Shown in pieces: positions 8,502-18,300 of a stretch of 64,000 nt of DNA. This DNA is from Streptomyces sp. NBC_01689 (lineage in GTDB: Bacteria > Actinomycetota > Actinomycetes > Streptomycetales > Streptomycetaceae): the NCBI RefSeq assembly GCF_036250675.1, contig NZ_CP109592.1:9052001-9116000 (forward strand). Reading direction: 5' to 3'. The notes beneath the pieces were generated by a model. It was not told the DNA's origin. It ran no database searches and worked only from the letters and a program-made list of their open reading frames with translations. Position 1 is the first letter of the stretch. Each line of letters starts with the position of its first letter. The position numbers and the translations under genes were made by a program.

Positions 8502-10016
8502 GTGTCAGAGGCCCGCCGAGTCTTCGTGCGGCGGGCCGCACGGTCACCAGTGAATCGAGTGCGTGTGAGACGACGAGAATGGACCTGGGCCGGAACCGTT
8601 TCGGGGAGACGCCGGGGGGCGGGCGCGGCGGCAGCGATCATGACGCTGGTGTGTGCCTCGCTCCTGGCGAACTCGCCGGCGGCGGTTCCCGCCGCGGCGG
8701 TCTCCGCCCTGGCGAACTCGCCGGCGGCGGTTCCCGTCGCGGCGGTCTCCGGTACACCGAAGCCCCCGGTCACGCGGCTGACCGGGACCGCGAACTCCGG
8801 TGAGAGCGTGGCGCGTCTGCACCAGGAGGTGCGCGACGGGACGCTTCTCGACCACCATGCGCAACGGGACGTCTGCCCCCGGTGCCACGCCAAGGTGGTC
8901 ACCGAGGACTCAGCGGGGAAGACACCGCTGAGGTCGGCGGCCCCGGTCGGCTACAGCCCGGCCGAACTGGAGGCGGCCTACGGCCTGACCACCGTCTCCC
9001 GCAGCACGCGGACCATCGCCATCATCGACGCGGGTGTCTATCCGACGCTGGAGAAGGATCTCGCCGTCTACCGCGAGGAGTTCGGGCTTCCGGCCTGCAC
9101 CACGGCCTCCGGGTGCCTCACCCTGACGAACTACGACGGGAGGAGGCAGCCGGCCGCGCAGACGGGAGCCCAGGGCAGCTACCTGGAGGAGCAGGTCGCC
9201 GTCGAGACCGCGCTCGACCTCGACATGGCCTCCGCCGCCTGCCCCACCTGCCGCCTCCTGGAGATATCCGTGCCGTGGCAGGACGCCCAGGACGACAACG
9301 ACGTGTCCACCGCCGACTTCGCCCGCGCGGTGAACACGGCGGTGGACGCGGGCGCGTCGGCGGTCAGCATCAGCTACGGCTACCGCACGGACGTTCAGAA
9401 CACACGGGGCCCGCGTGCCACCGCTCTGGACCACAAGGGGGTGGCCATCACCGCGTCCACCGGCGACACCGGCTTCAACGGCGGCATCCACCAGTCCTGG
9501 CCGTCCGCGCTGCCCTCGGTGATCAGCGTGGGCGGCATCACCCTGCCCGCCGACGGCGAGAAGCCCACCGCGTGGTGGGCCGCGGGCAGCGGGTGCGAGA
9601 CGGCCTTCCCCGCCGCCACCGGCCAGCCGCGTTCGGTCGCGGCGGCCTGCGGCGGTCACCGGGCGGCGTCCGACATCTCCGCGGACGCCGATCCCGCCAC
9701 CGGGGTGGCCGTGTACGACACCTACGCACCCAGCAGCGACGACCCGTACGAGTGGGCGGTCGCCGGAGGCACCAGTGCTTCCGCGCCCTATGTGGCCGGA
9801 CTGTTCGCCCGCGCCGGCCACCTCTCCGCGGTCGACGGACCGAGGAGTCTGTACCGCGCTCCGAAGGCCGGCTTCACGGACATCACGAGCGGCAACAACG
9901 AGGACTACCACCAGTGCGCCTCGTACACCGGCGTCACCACCGCCGTGTGCACCGCGGGCCCGGGCTGGGACGGTCCGACCGGTCTCGGTGTCCCGCACGG
10001 CCTGGGCGCGTTCTGA
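8502..10016 (+). CDS. secreted S53 family (sedolisin-type) serine-carboxyl peptidase
   Basis: A 504-residue endopeptidase of the sedolisin family. The S53 residues are all present: Glu235 and Asp239 in VETALDLDM, Asp322 in the STGDTG loop and Ser425 in GGTSASAP. The start is uncertain. GTG 8502 lacks a clear ribosome-binding site; it is followed by an Arg-rich stretch and then a hydrophobic Ala-rich export segment (about 42-85) that contains a 15-residue tandem duplication. Only about 60 residues separate this from the catalytic domain, so the long activation prodomain of kumamolisin-type enzymes is absent. A CPRCH motif lies in this linker. It precedes a small secreted protein by 58 bp, probably in one operon, and two giant S53 paralogues follow. 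Confidence 0.88.
   Translation: MSEARRVFVRRAARSPVNRVRVRRREWTWAGTVSGRRRGAGAAAAIMTLVCASLLANSPAAVPAAAVSALANSPAAVPVAAVSGTPKPPVTRLTGTANSGESVARLHQEVRDGTLLDHHAQRDVCPRCHAKVVTEDSAGKTPLRSAAPVGYSPAELEAAYGLTTVSRSTRTIAIIDAGVYPTLEKDLAVYREEFGLPACTTASGCLTLTNYDGRRQPAAQTGAQGSYLEEQVAVETALDLDMASAACPTCRLLEISVPWQDAQDDNDVSTADFARAVNTAVDAGASAVSISYGYRTDVQNTRGPRATALDHKGVAITASTGDTGFNGGIHQSWPSALPSVISVGGITLPADGEKPTAWWAAGSGCETAFPAATGQPRSVAAACGGHRAASDISADADPATGVAVYDTYAPSSDDPYEWAVAGGTSASAPYVAGLFARAGHLSAVDGPRSLYRAPKAGFTDITSGNNEDYHQCASYTGVTTAVCTAGPGWDGPTGLGVPHGLGAF
8664..8753 (+). repeat. 45-bp tandem duplication in the signal region of the S53 gene
   Basis: Two adjacent 45-bp copies differ at only a few bases and encode LANSPAAVPAAAVSA followed by LANSPAAVPVAAVSG. 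The duplication is in frame and lengthens the hydrophobic export region. It looks like recent replication slippage. Confidence 0.85.
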
Positions 10017-10074
10017 CCAGGCCGTCTCCCGGGCCGTGCCGGCCCGCCTTTCCTACGTGCTGTGGAGGTACCCC

Positions 10075-10647
10075 ATGCGTCTCAATTCCCGTGCCGCGGC
10101 CGTCGGGGCAGTGGCCGCCGCCCTTCTGCTGAGCGGTGCGGCGGTGGCGAGCGCCACCATCGGCGACACCGCGGCCGCCGGGCCCGTCGTACGACCGGCG
10201 GCCGCGAAGGCACCGGCACCCCGCCCGTGCACCATGGACGACGTCTCGTTCTACTTCGGCGGCTACACCGCGAGTCTCAGCCGACGCAGCTTCGACCTGA
10301 CCCTGCTCGCCCATGACGGCGTCTCCTGCACCCTCAAGGACACACCGCTGATCACCGTGAAGGGAACCGCCGACGAGGACAAGCCCATTCCGGTCAGCGT
10401 GAACGGCCGGGGCGGCACCCTCGTCCTGAGGCCCGACTCCCCGCTGCACACCACGGCGATCTACAACATCCCGGACGCCGCCGAACACACCCTCAAGGTC
10501 GGCTCGATGACCCTGTCCATGCCCGATCGCACCAGCCGCAGCACGTACTTCTACACACCCGGAGCCAACGAGGTGTACCAGGCGGGTGTCACGTTCACCT
10601 CCTGGACCACCGGGCTCGGGCTGGGACAGGGCGAGGAGGCCTACTAG
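10075..10647 (+). CDS. small secreted DUF4232-like protein
   Basis: A 190-residue protein with a clear signal peptide (AAAVGAVAAALLLSGAAVASA). The mature part is predicted to be all beta. It starts with a Cys (PRPCTMDDVSF) and has a second Cys in HDGVSCTLKDTP, the spacing seen in DUF4232 domains, where the two cysteines probably form a disulfide. The function of that domain is unknown. ATG 10075 follows GTGGAGGT. It lies 58 bp behind the S53 gene on the same strand, so the pair may be co-transcribed. A role as binding partner, inhibitor or stabiliser of the protease is possible but untested. Downstream is a strong hairpin. Confidence 0.8.
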   Translation: MRLNSRAAAVGAVAAALLLSGAAVASATIGDTAAAGPVVRPAAAKAPAPRPCTMDDVSFYFGGYTASLSRRSFDLTLLAHDGVSCTLKDTPLITVKGTADEDKPIPVSVNGRGGTLVLRPDSPLHTTAIYNIPDAAEHTLKVGSMTLSMPDRTSRSTYFYTPGANEVYQAGVTFTSWTTGLGLGQGEEAY

Positions 10648-10706
10648 GAGGTGACCGCTGCCGCGGACAACTCCCGCTCCGGAGACGGGGTCGCCCGCGG
10701 AAGCAC

Positions 10707-10738
10707 GGGTGGGCCGGCCCGCGAGGACCGGCCCACCC
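10707..10738. terminator. bidirectional hairpin terminator
   Basis: GGGTGGGCCGG (10707-10717) and CCGGCCCACCC (10728-10738) form a perfect 11-bp stem with a 10-nt loop between two convergent genes. Confidence 0.75.
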
Positions 10739-10815
10739 TTCATGCCCAGTCGGGCCGACAGCGCGTCAGTGGTGCGGTTCCCCGCGCTGTCGGCGCCCTG
10801 GCACGGCCTTCCGTG

Positions 10816-13800
10816 CTACTTGCGCTTGAGCGTGAAGTTGCTGGTGACCGTCGCTCCCTTCTGGATCTTCACCGTCGTCACGGTCGGCTGGTAGCCGTCC
10901 TTGGCGACGATGACGGTCAGCGGATTGTTACGGGTGTCGAGCCAGAGCGCGTAGGTGCCGTCGGCGGCGGTGGTGAGGGTGTACGTCGACGCCCAGCTGT
11001 CGATCTGCACGGTCGCCCCGGCCAGCGGCGCGGTGCCGCCGGACGCGGTGGCGCCGAGGACGGTACCGGTGATCTTGCCCCAGGTCTTGGGCGGGTTGAC
11101 ATGCAGGCTGACCGGGACGCGCGGCACGGAGTACGGTGTGTCGGTGCCGACGGTGAGGGCTGCGGTGAAGTCACCGGGCTGGGTCACCTCGGGGACCGAG
11201 GCGTCCAGGGAGACGGTGACGGTCGCCTTCGCACCGGGCTGCAGGGTGAACTGGTCGGTGCTCTCACCCAGCCAGGTGATGTCGCCCGATCCGGTCTGGT
11301 CGTAGCCGGGCAGCAGCTCGGCCTTGGACGTCGGAGTACTCGGTGCGGTGCCGCCGCCGACCTTGTAGAAGCCGGGGGCGCCGCCGCCCCGGTAGGTGGG
11401 AACGGTGGGGTTGGGCAGCGCGCTCCAGGTACCGGCCTTCGGGTCGAAGGCCTGGCTGCGGTTGGTGAGGGCGTTGTTGCCGACACCACCGGCCAGCAGG
11501 AGCTGCCCGTTGGCCGCGGTGTAGGCCGAACCCCACTGCGGGGCGGGCATGTCCGCGAGCGGGGACCAGCTGTCGGCACCAGGGTCGTAGACGTAGGTGT
11601 GGGACACGTCGCTGTTTCCGGAGCCCAGACCGCCCGCGCAGTAGAGCAGGTCGTCGACGGCCCCGCAGGCCTGCCACGAGATGGGCTCGGGGTAGGCGGC
11701 GATCGCGGACCACGAGTCGGACTTGGGGTCGTAGACACTGGCGTCGGTGGTGCCGCAGGAGTCGGCGCCGCAACCGCCGACCATGTACAGCTTGCCGTCG
11801 AGGACGGCGCTGCCGGAGCCCGCGTACGGCTTGGGCGCGGACGCGCCCGTGGTCCAGCTGTCCGAACCCGGGTCGTAGATCTCCAGTTTGGCGTCGGGGT
11901 TGCCACTCGCCGCCCAGCCGCCGACGGCGTAGAACTTGCCGTCGATGAAGCCGTGCGCGGGGTCCTCACGGGTGTCGGACGCGCTCGCCAGCTTGGTCCA
12001 GCCGCCGGCGACCGGGTCGAGGACGTACATGTCCTTGCTGTCGGCCGTCCCGGTGAAGCCGAAGGCCGAGTAGACCTTGCCGTCCTGGGCGCTGACAGCG
12101 TTGTCCATGATGGCGCCCGGGAAGTCCGGGGCCGTCTGCCACGGGCCGTCGGCCGGCACGGCGGCGGGCCCGGCCGTACCGCTCTTGGCGTGGGCCTTGC
12201 TGGACAGCGGAGTGAACTCGCCCTTGACGGTCCGCAGCGCGGCGCCCTCGCCCTGCTGGGTGAAGGCACCGGACTGCTCGCCGAGCTTGACCGTGGCGGG
12301 CGCCCCTCCGGTGTTCTTCACCGTCAGGTTCTGCGTCTTGGAGCCGCCCCAGGCGACGGTGGCGGCAACGGACCCGGGGGTGACGGTGATGTTTCCGGCC
12401 TTGAGGGTGAAGTCGGCCGCGACCGCGCTGTCGGCCCCGACCTTGACCGCCTTGGACTGGGAGGAGTACTTGGACCTGGCGGCGGTGAAGGAGTGGCTGC
12501 CGAAAGTCGTCGAGAAGAGCGAGTAGTAGCCGTCGGAGAGGTTCGGGTCGTCCGGGGTGGCGACCGAGGCGGCCTGCTCGGTGGGCTTGTCCTGGCTGGT
12601 GACGGTGGCGCCGACCACGCCCGTGGAGGTGTTCGCGTCGCTCACGGTGCCGACGACGAGAGCACCGGGGGTGGGCGTGACCGCGCGGTCCCCGATGAAG
12701 ACGTTGTCGACGGACCACCACCAGCCGAAGTGCGAGGCGAAGTGGAAGCGCAGCCGCACCGCGGACTTGCCCGCGAAGTCGGTGAGCGGGACGGTGATCC
12801 GCTGGCCGGGGAAGATGGACGAGCCCGCGGTCCAGACCTTGGTCCAGGTCTTGCCGCCGTCCTCCGTCGCCTCGACCTCGGCGGTCTGGTTGTTGAACTG
12901 CTGGTACTGGGTGTTGAACGCCAGCTCCGGGTCGTCCTTGCCGGTGAAGTCGTAGACCGGGGTCACCAGCGAGGTGTCCTGGGTGGCCGCGCCGCCGAAG
13001 TGGTCGCTGTCGGCGATGGCGAACGCCCCGTCACCGCCGGTGCCGTTGCCGCGGTTGGAGGGGTCGTCGAACTGCCAACCACCTTCTGTCCCTTCCGCGT
13101 TGACCACACTCCAGCCCGTCGGCGGGGCGTCGGTGGCGTCGAAGGGCTCGGTGGCGCCGGTGTCGTGGACCTGGTATCCGGGTGTGCTGGTGGCCCAGGA
13201 GTCGACGGGGACCTGGAAGCCGACGGTCTGGTCGGAGCCGCCGACGTCGACCTTCTTGGTGACGGCCCGGTAGCCGGTGGAGGCCGTGGCGACGTGCAGG
13301 GTGTAGGTGTGTCCTTCGGGCAGGTCGAGGCTGTAGGAGCCGGTGACCGGGTCGGTCCACACGGAGCCGGGCACCCCGTCCGCGGTGATCCTGGCGTAGA
13401 GCGGCCATCCGTGGCCGGAGCCGTCCACGACCTTGCCGGCCACGGTCCGGCTCGCCACCGGGGTGAGGGAGAAGCTCTTGGTGAGGGTGGCGCCGTCGTC
13501 GACCACGACGCCGCCGGCCGAGCCGTCGGCGTAGCCGAACGCCTGGACCGTGACGTCGTACGTGCCGGTCGGCACGGTCAGGGAGTACGCGCCGGAGGAG
13601 TCCGTGTGCGCGACGTTGGTGCCCGCGCCGACGGTGGCCGAGGCGACCGGCTTGCCGGTGGCGCTGTCGGTCACCGTGCCGGAGATCACGCCGTGCGGAC
13701 CGCTGCGGAACGCGGACAGGCCGGCCGGGGTGCCGAGGCCGGTGGGACCGTCGTAGCCGTCGGTGCCGTTGCACAGGTACGACGGGGAGCAGGTGCCGTT

Positions 13801-14970
13801 GCTGCCGGTGGTGATGTCGTTGATCCCGGCGTGCGTGGCGTACGGGTAGGAGTTCGGGTAGGTGCCGGGCACGGGGGTTCCGGCGTCGGCGTACACCGAC
13901 GCGATGATGGGCGCGGAGACGCTGGTGCCGCCGTACACGGCCCAGCCGCCGTTGCCGTAGGTCTGGTAGACCGCGACGTCCTCCGCGACGGCGGAGACGT
14001 CGGCGAGCGCCCGCTTGTCACAGCCGGTGTCGTGCTGGAAGGCCGGCTTGGGCTCGTACAGCGAGCAGCCGGAGCCGGCGAGGTTCCAGGCCGACTCCGT
14101 CCAGCCGCGCGGTGTGGACGGCGCCCGGGTCAGCGTGGTGCCGCCGACGGAGGTCACGTACTGGGAGGCCGCCGGGTAGCCGACCCCGTAGGCGTAGTCG
14201 CCCGTGGACGCCGTGATGGCGACACCCGGGTGGTTGTAGTGGGCGTCCAGTGTGGTGGTCTCGGACGGGTCCTCGCCGGTCCCGCCGCGGTAGTCGGTGC
14301 CGTACGAGTTGGAGACGAACTTCGCGCCGAGGGCGACCGCCTCGTCCACCGCCGCGGACAGGCTCTCGAAGCTGTTGTCGTCCGCCTCGACGAGCAGGAT
14401 GTGGGCGTTGGGCGCGATCGCGGAGACCATGTCGAGGTCGAGGGAGATCTCGCCGGCCCAACCGGGGTCGGGAGTGGGGTAGTCGGTCCCGCCGCGCTGG
14501 TCGACCTTGTGGAAGCAGCCGCTGTCCGAGGTGCAGGCGGGCAGTCCGTACTGCTGACGGTAGACGGCGAGGTCCGCCTCGGCGCTGGGGTCGTCGAAGG
14601 CGTCGACGATGGCGACGGTCTGCCCGCCACCGCCGTCGGCCGCGAGGTTGTACGCGCTCTGCAGATCGGCGGCACCGTAGCCGTCGGGTGAGTCCGCGGC
14701 CCGCATCACGCCCTTGACCGACTTGACGTCGGAGCGGCGCAGGGCGAAGCAGGAGAAGTGGCTTCGTTTCGGGACGGCACAGGTCGGCTCGAAGAGCGGA
14801 CGCGCGCTGTCGGCGGAGGCGGAGGTGGAGGTGTGCGCGGCGGTCGAGGCCGACGCCGGGACCTGGAGACCGAGCAGCGCCATCGCGGTGGCGCCGAACA
14901 CGGCCAGGCCGGCGGAGACGGTCCGACGGAGCGGGGATCTGGTTCTCGCTGTAGTGCCTGTGGTGCGCAA
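10816..14970 (-). CDS. giant secreted S53 peptidase with carboxypeptidase-regulatory-like and kelch domains
   Basis: About 1384 residues. The order is: signal peptide (SAGLAVFGATAMALLGLQV); S53 catalytic domain (about 80-415) with Glu174, Asp178, Asp258 and Ser350 in GGTSVSAP; carboxypeptidase-regulatory-like beta-sandwiches beginning ISGTVTDSATGKPV; an MAM/jelly-roll-like module (GGWQFDDPSNRGN); a further CarbR-like unit; a run of kelch repeats (YDPGSDSW, YDPKSDSW, YDPGADSW) forming a beta-propeller at about 990-1230; and a final CarbR-like domain. TTG 14970 is chosen because GGGAG ends 7 nt before it; a GTG 42 bp upstream is less likely. The prodomain is missing. It is divergent from its close paralogue at 15397. 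It is probably a wall-associated or released protease whose extra modules bind protein or glycan (inference). Confidence 0.88.
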   Translation of the reverse strand: MRTTGTTARTRSPLRRTVSAGLAVFGATAMALLGLQVPASASTAAHTSTSASADSARPLFEPTCAVPKRSHFSCFALRRSDVKSVKGVMRAADSPDGYGAADLQSAYNLAADGGGGQTVAIVDAFDDPSAEADLAVYRQQYGLPACTSDSGCFHKVDQRGGTDYPTPDPGWAGEISLDLDMVSAIAPNAHILLVEADDNSFESLSAAVDEAVALGAKFVSNSYGTDYRGGTGEDPSETTTLDAHYNHPGVAITASTGDYAYGVGYPAASQYVTSVGGTTLTRAPSTPRGWTESAWNLAGSGCSLYEPKPAFQHDTGCDKRALADVSAVAEDVAVYQTYGNGGWAVYGGTSVSAPIIASVYADAGTPVPGTYPNSYPYATHAGINDITTGSNGTCSPSYLCNGTDGYDGPTGLGTPAGLSAFRSGPHGVISGTVTDSATGKPVASATVGAGTNVAHTDSSGAYSLTVPTGTYDVTVQAFGYADGSAGGVVVDDGATLTKSFSLTPVASRTVAGKVVDGSGHGWPLYARITADGVPGSVWTDPVTGSYSLDLPEGHTYTLHVATASTGYRAVTKKVDVGGSDQTVGFQVPVDSWATSTPGYQVHDTGATEPFDATDAPPTGWSVVNAEGTEGGWQFDDPSNRGNGTGGDGAFAIADSDHFGGAATQDTSLVTPVYDFTGKDDPELAFNTQYQQFNNQTAEVEATEDGGKTWTKVWTAGSSIFPGQRITVPLTDFAGKSAVRLRFHFASHFGWWWSVDNVFIGDRAVTPTPGALVVGTVSDANTSTGVVGATVTSQDKPTEQAASVATPDDPNLSDGYYSLFSTTFGSHSFTAARSKYSSQSKAVKVGADSAVAADFTLKAGNITVTPGSVAATVAWGGSKTQNLTVKNTGGAPATVKLGEQSGAFTQQGEGAALRTVKGEFTPLSSKAHAKSGTAGPAAVPADGPWQTAPDFPGAIMDNAVSAQDGKVYSAFGFTGTADSKDMYVLDPVAGGWTKLASASDTREDPAHGFIDGKFYAVGGWAASGNPDAKLEIYDPGSDSWTTGASAPKPYAGSGSAVLDGKLYMVGGCGADSCGTTDASVYDPKSDSWSAIAAYPEPISWQACGAVDDLLYCAGGLGSGNSDVSHTYVYDPGADSWSPLADMPAPQWGSAYTAANGQLLLAGGVGNNALTNRSQAFDPKAGTWSALPNPTVPTYRGGGAPGFYKVGGGTAPSTPTSKAELLPGYDQTGSGDITWLGESTDQFTLQPGAKATVTVSLDASVPEVTQPGDFTAALTVGTDTPYSVPRVPVSLHVNPPKTWGKITGTVLGATASGGTAPLAGATVQIDSWASTYTLTTAADGTYALWLDTRNNPLTVIVAKDGYQPTVTTVKIQKGATVTSNFTLKRK

Positions 14971-15012
14971 CGTGTGACTCCCATGCGTGGTTGCTGGGGT
15001 CGACCCGTACAC

Positions 15013-15396
15013 GGCTCTCGGGCGACGGTGAATGGGTTGGTATTCACCGGGGGCTAATTAGCGGGACCAGTAATTCGCGTGTCAATCAGTTGCGTTGGGT
15101 GACTGCGGTGACGGTCCGTCAACAGTGAGGGCCGATGGACGCGTCCTTGACCTGCGATTCAAGGGCGTTTCACAGGGAATGCGCGATTCCGTCCGTCCGT
15201 TGAGCGGACGCAATACGCCCCCCGCGAAGCCGTGTTCAGCGGAATGTGTCCAAGGCGTGAATACGACACGGCGTCAAACCGCCAGGTGTCCGCGTTGACC
15301 GGCCGACACGAATGGTTGGACTTTTGTGCTGGTCAACACGTCACTTCCGCCGAGCGCCCCCGTTCCGCACGATGCCGGGCCCCGCCCCGTCACCCC
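15013..15396. promoter_or_regulatory. shared divergent promoter region of the twin S53-kelch genes
   Basis: This AT-richer stretch separates two oppositely transcribed paralogues. It contains an inverted repeat CGGTGAAT-N8-ATTCACCG (15026-15049) and, 4 bp on, the 10-bp palindrome GCTAATTAGC (15053-15062). Both lie close to the leftward gene and could be operator sites. No convincing pair of -35/-10 hexamers was found for either gene. No separate gene is evident. Confidence 0.5.
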
Positions 15397-18300
15397 ATGG
15401 AGACGTCCTTGCTGCACAGTTCGCCCGCCGGTCCCGGACGGCGCAGACCGTCCCGCCCACGGTCCCTCGCGGCCACGGTGGCCGCCGCCGTCCTCGCCGT
15501 CCTGGGGGCACTGCTGCCCGGACAGGCCTTCGCCTCGGCCTCGCCGTCCCGTCCGTCCGCTTCCCCGGCACCGGCCGTCTCCGCCGAGCCCGCCTGCGGC
15601 GCCCCCCGCCCAGGCTCCTTCACCTGCTTCGCCCTGCGCCGCACCGACGTACCCGCCACCCTCGGCCTGCGCCGCGACGCGGCGGGCCGGACGGACCCCG
15701 ACGGCTACTCACCGGCCGACCTCCGCGCGGCCTACGGGCTGCCGGCCGACGGCGGGGCCGGGGCCACGATCGCCGTCGTGGACGCCTACGACAATCCCGG
15801 CGCCGAGGCCGATCTCGCGGTCTACCGACAGCAGTTCGGGCTGCCCGCCTGCACCTCGGAGAACGGCTGCTTCCGCAAGGTCGACGAGCACGGCGCCACC
15901 GCCTACCCGACCGCCGACGACGGCTGGGCGGGGGAGATCTCCCTCGACCTCGACATGGTCTCCGCGATCGCGCCCGACGCCCACATCCTGCTGGTCGAGG
16001 CGGACTCCCCGTCCTCCGACGACCTGGGCACGGCCGAGAACACCGCGGTGTCCCTCGGCGCGCGCTACGTCTCCAACTCCTGGGGCGGTTACAGCGACGA
16101 CAGCGGGCAACTGGCCTACGACGAGGCCTACTTCAACCACCCGGGCGTCGCCGTCGTGTTCAGCTCGGGTGACAACGGATACGGCGCCAGCTACCCGGCC
16201 TCCTCGCCGTACGTCACCGCGGTGGGTGGCACCTCACTGGTCCGCGACGGCAGCGCCCGCGGCTGGGACGAATCGGTGTGGAACACCACCACCGTCGACG
16301 GCGACGGCCAACAGCACTGGGGCGCCCCGGGATCCGGCTGCTCGGCGGTCGAGCCCAAACCCGCCTTCCAGTCCGCCGTGGACTGCCCGGGCCGCTCGGT
16401 CGCCGATGTCAGCGCGGTCGCCGACCCGGCCACCGGAGTGGCGGTCTACAACTCGTTCTCGGACGGCGGCTGGAACGTCTACGGCGGCACCAGCGCCTCC
16501 GCACCGATCATCGCCGGTGTGTACGCGCTGGCCGGCACCCCCGTCTCCGGGACGTATCCGGCCGCCTACCCCTACCAGGCACCCGGCGCCCTCCACGACG
16601 TGACCCGCGGCGACGACGCCAGCTGCGCCGACCGCTCGGTGTGCGGCCACGGACCGACCCCCGAGTGCACCCCCGCCTTCACCTGCTCCGCGCAGCCCGG
16701 CTACGACGGACCGAGCGGCCTGGGCACACCCGACGGCACGACCGCCTTCCGCCCCGGCCCGCACGGCACCGTCTCCGGTTCCGTCACCGACGCGGACACC
16801 GGCCGACCGGTGCCCGGCGCCACCGTCGCGCTCGGCGACCACCGGACGACCACCGACACCCGGGGCGCCTACCGACTGGACATACCGGCCGACGCGTACG
16901 GGCTGACGATCAGCGCCTTCGGTTACCGTGACTCCGGCCTCGGCACCGTCCACGTGACCGACGGCACCACACTGACCAGGAACGCGACCCTCACCGCGCT
17001 GCCCTCACAGACCCTGTCCGGCACCGTCCGTGACGGCGGACAGCACGGCTGGGGCGTCTACGCCCGGCTCATGGTCGACGGCGTGCCCGGCACGTTCCAC
17101 ACCGACCCGGCGACCGGCCGGTACACGGTCCGTGTCCCCGAGGGGCACACCTACACGCTGCGCGCCACGGCGCTCTACCCCGGCTACCGCCCCGCCGACA
17201 CCACCGTCCAGGTGCGCTCCGCCCCGCGGACCGCCGATCTGGCACTGCCGCTCGACACCACGGGAACCCTGGCTCCCGGCTATGAGATGACCTACCACGG
17301 CGGCGGGTCGCAGTCCTTCCCGACCACCGCCACACCCGACGGATGGACCGTCCGCGACCACACCGCGGCCGGCGGCTGGCAGTTCGACGACCCGCTCAAC
17401 CGGGGCAACCAGACCGGCGGCACCGGACGGTTCGCCGAGGTGGACGACTTCGCCCTGGGCTGGGCCCCCGCGGACACCGAACTCATCAGCCCCGCCTACG
17501 ATTTCAGTGCCGAGCGAGCCCCACAGCTGCAGTTCGACACCTCGCTGCCCTCGCTCTACCGGGTCGGCGACCTGACCGCCGACGTGGACGCGAGCACCGA
17601 CGGCGGAGCGACCTGGACGACCTTGTGGCACCACACCGACATCGTCGCAGGACCGGCCCACCAGACGGTGCCCCTGACCGCCTACGCGGGCAAGGAGTCG
17701 GTGCGCGTCCGATTCCACTTCACCGGCTCCCTGACCGGCATCTGGCAGATCGACGACGTGACGGTCGGAACCCCGACCCTGGTCACCCGCCCCGGCGGCC
17801 TGCTGGTCGGACAGGTCGACGACGCCAACTCCGGCCACGGCGTCCTCGGCGCGACCGTCGCCGCCGCGGCCGTGCCCGCCGACAGCGGCCGCATGGTGGC
17901 CGCTCCGGGCGACCCGGCACACGGCGACGGACTGTACTGGCTGTTCTCCTCGCGCACGGGTGCGCGGAGATTCACCGCGGGACTTCCGGGCTTCGGCTAC
18001 CCGCCGGTCAGCGAGACGGTCAAGGTCCGGCCGGACACGGTCACGCCGGCCGACTTCACCCTGCACCCCGCCCAACTCCGTTACGACGTCTCGGCGGTGG
18101 CGGCCGACGTGCCGTGGGGCGCCCGGAAGGACGTCACGGTCACGGTCCACAACACCGGGGGCTCACCGGCCACCGTCTCGCTCGGCGAGCAAGGTCTCGG
18201 CGGTACCCCGACGGCGTCCGCCGGGGTACCGGCCCGGCACACCAAGGCCGCCCTCACCCCGGACTCGCTGCCGCGCACCGCCGCCGCACCGACCTCCGGG

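Noticed and set aside
10651..14691. Rightward open frame of over 1300 codons opposite the S53-kelch gene
   Set aside because: The composition is almost only Gly, Val, Arg, Ala and Asp with no recognisable domain, while the leftward frame encodes a complete S53 protease. It is a shadow frame.
15232..15396. Extended N-terminus of the second S53-kelch gene
   Set aside because: The extra 55 codons precede a complete signal peptide that starts at 15397, and they would place unrelated residues before it.
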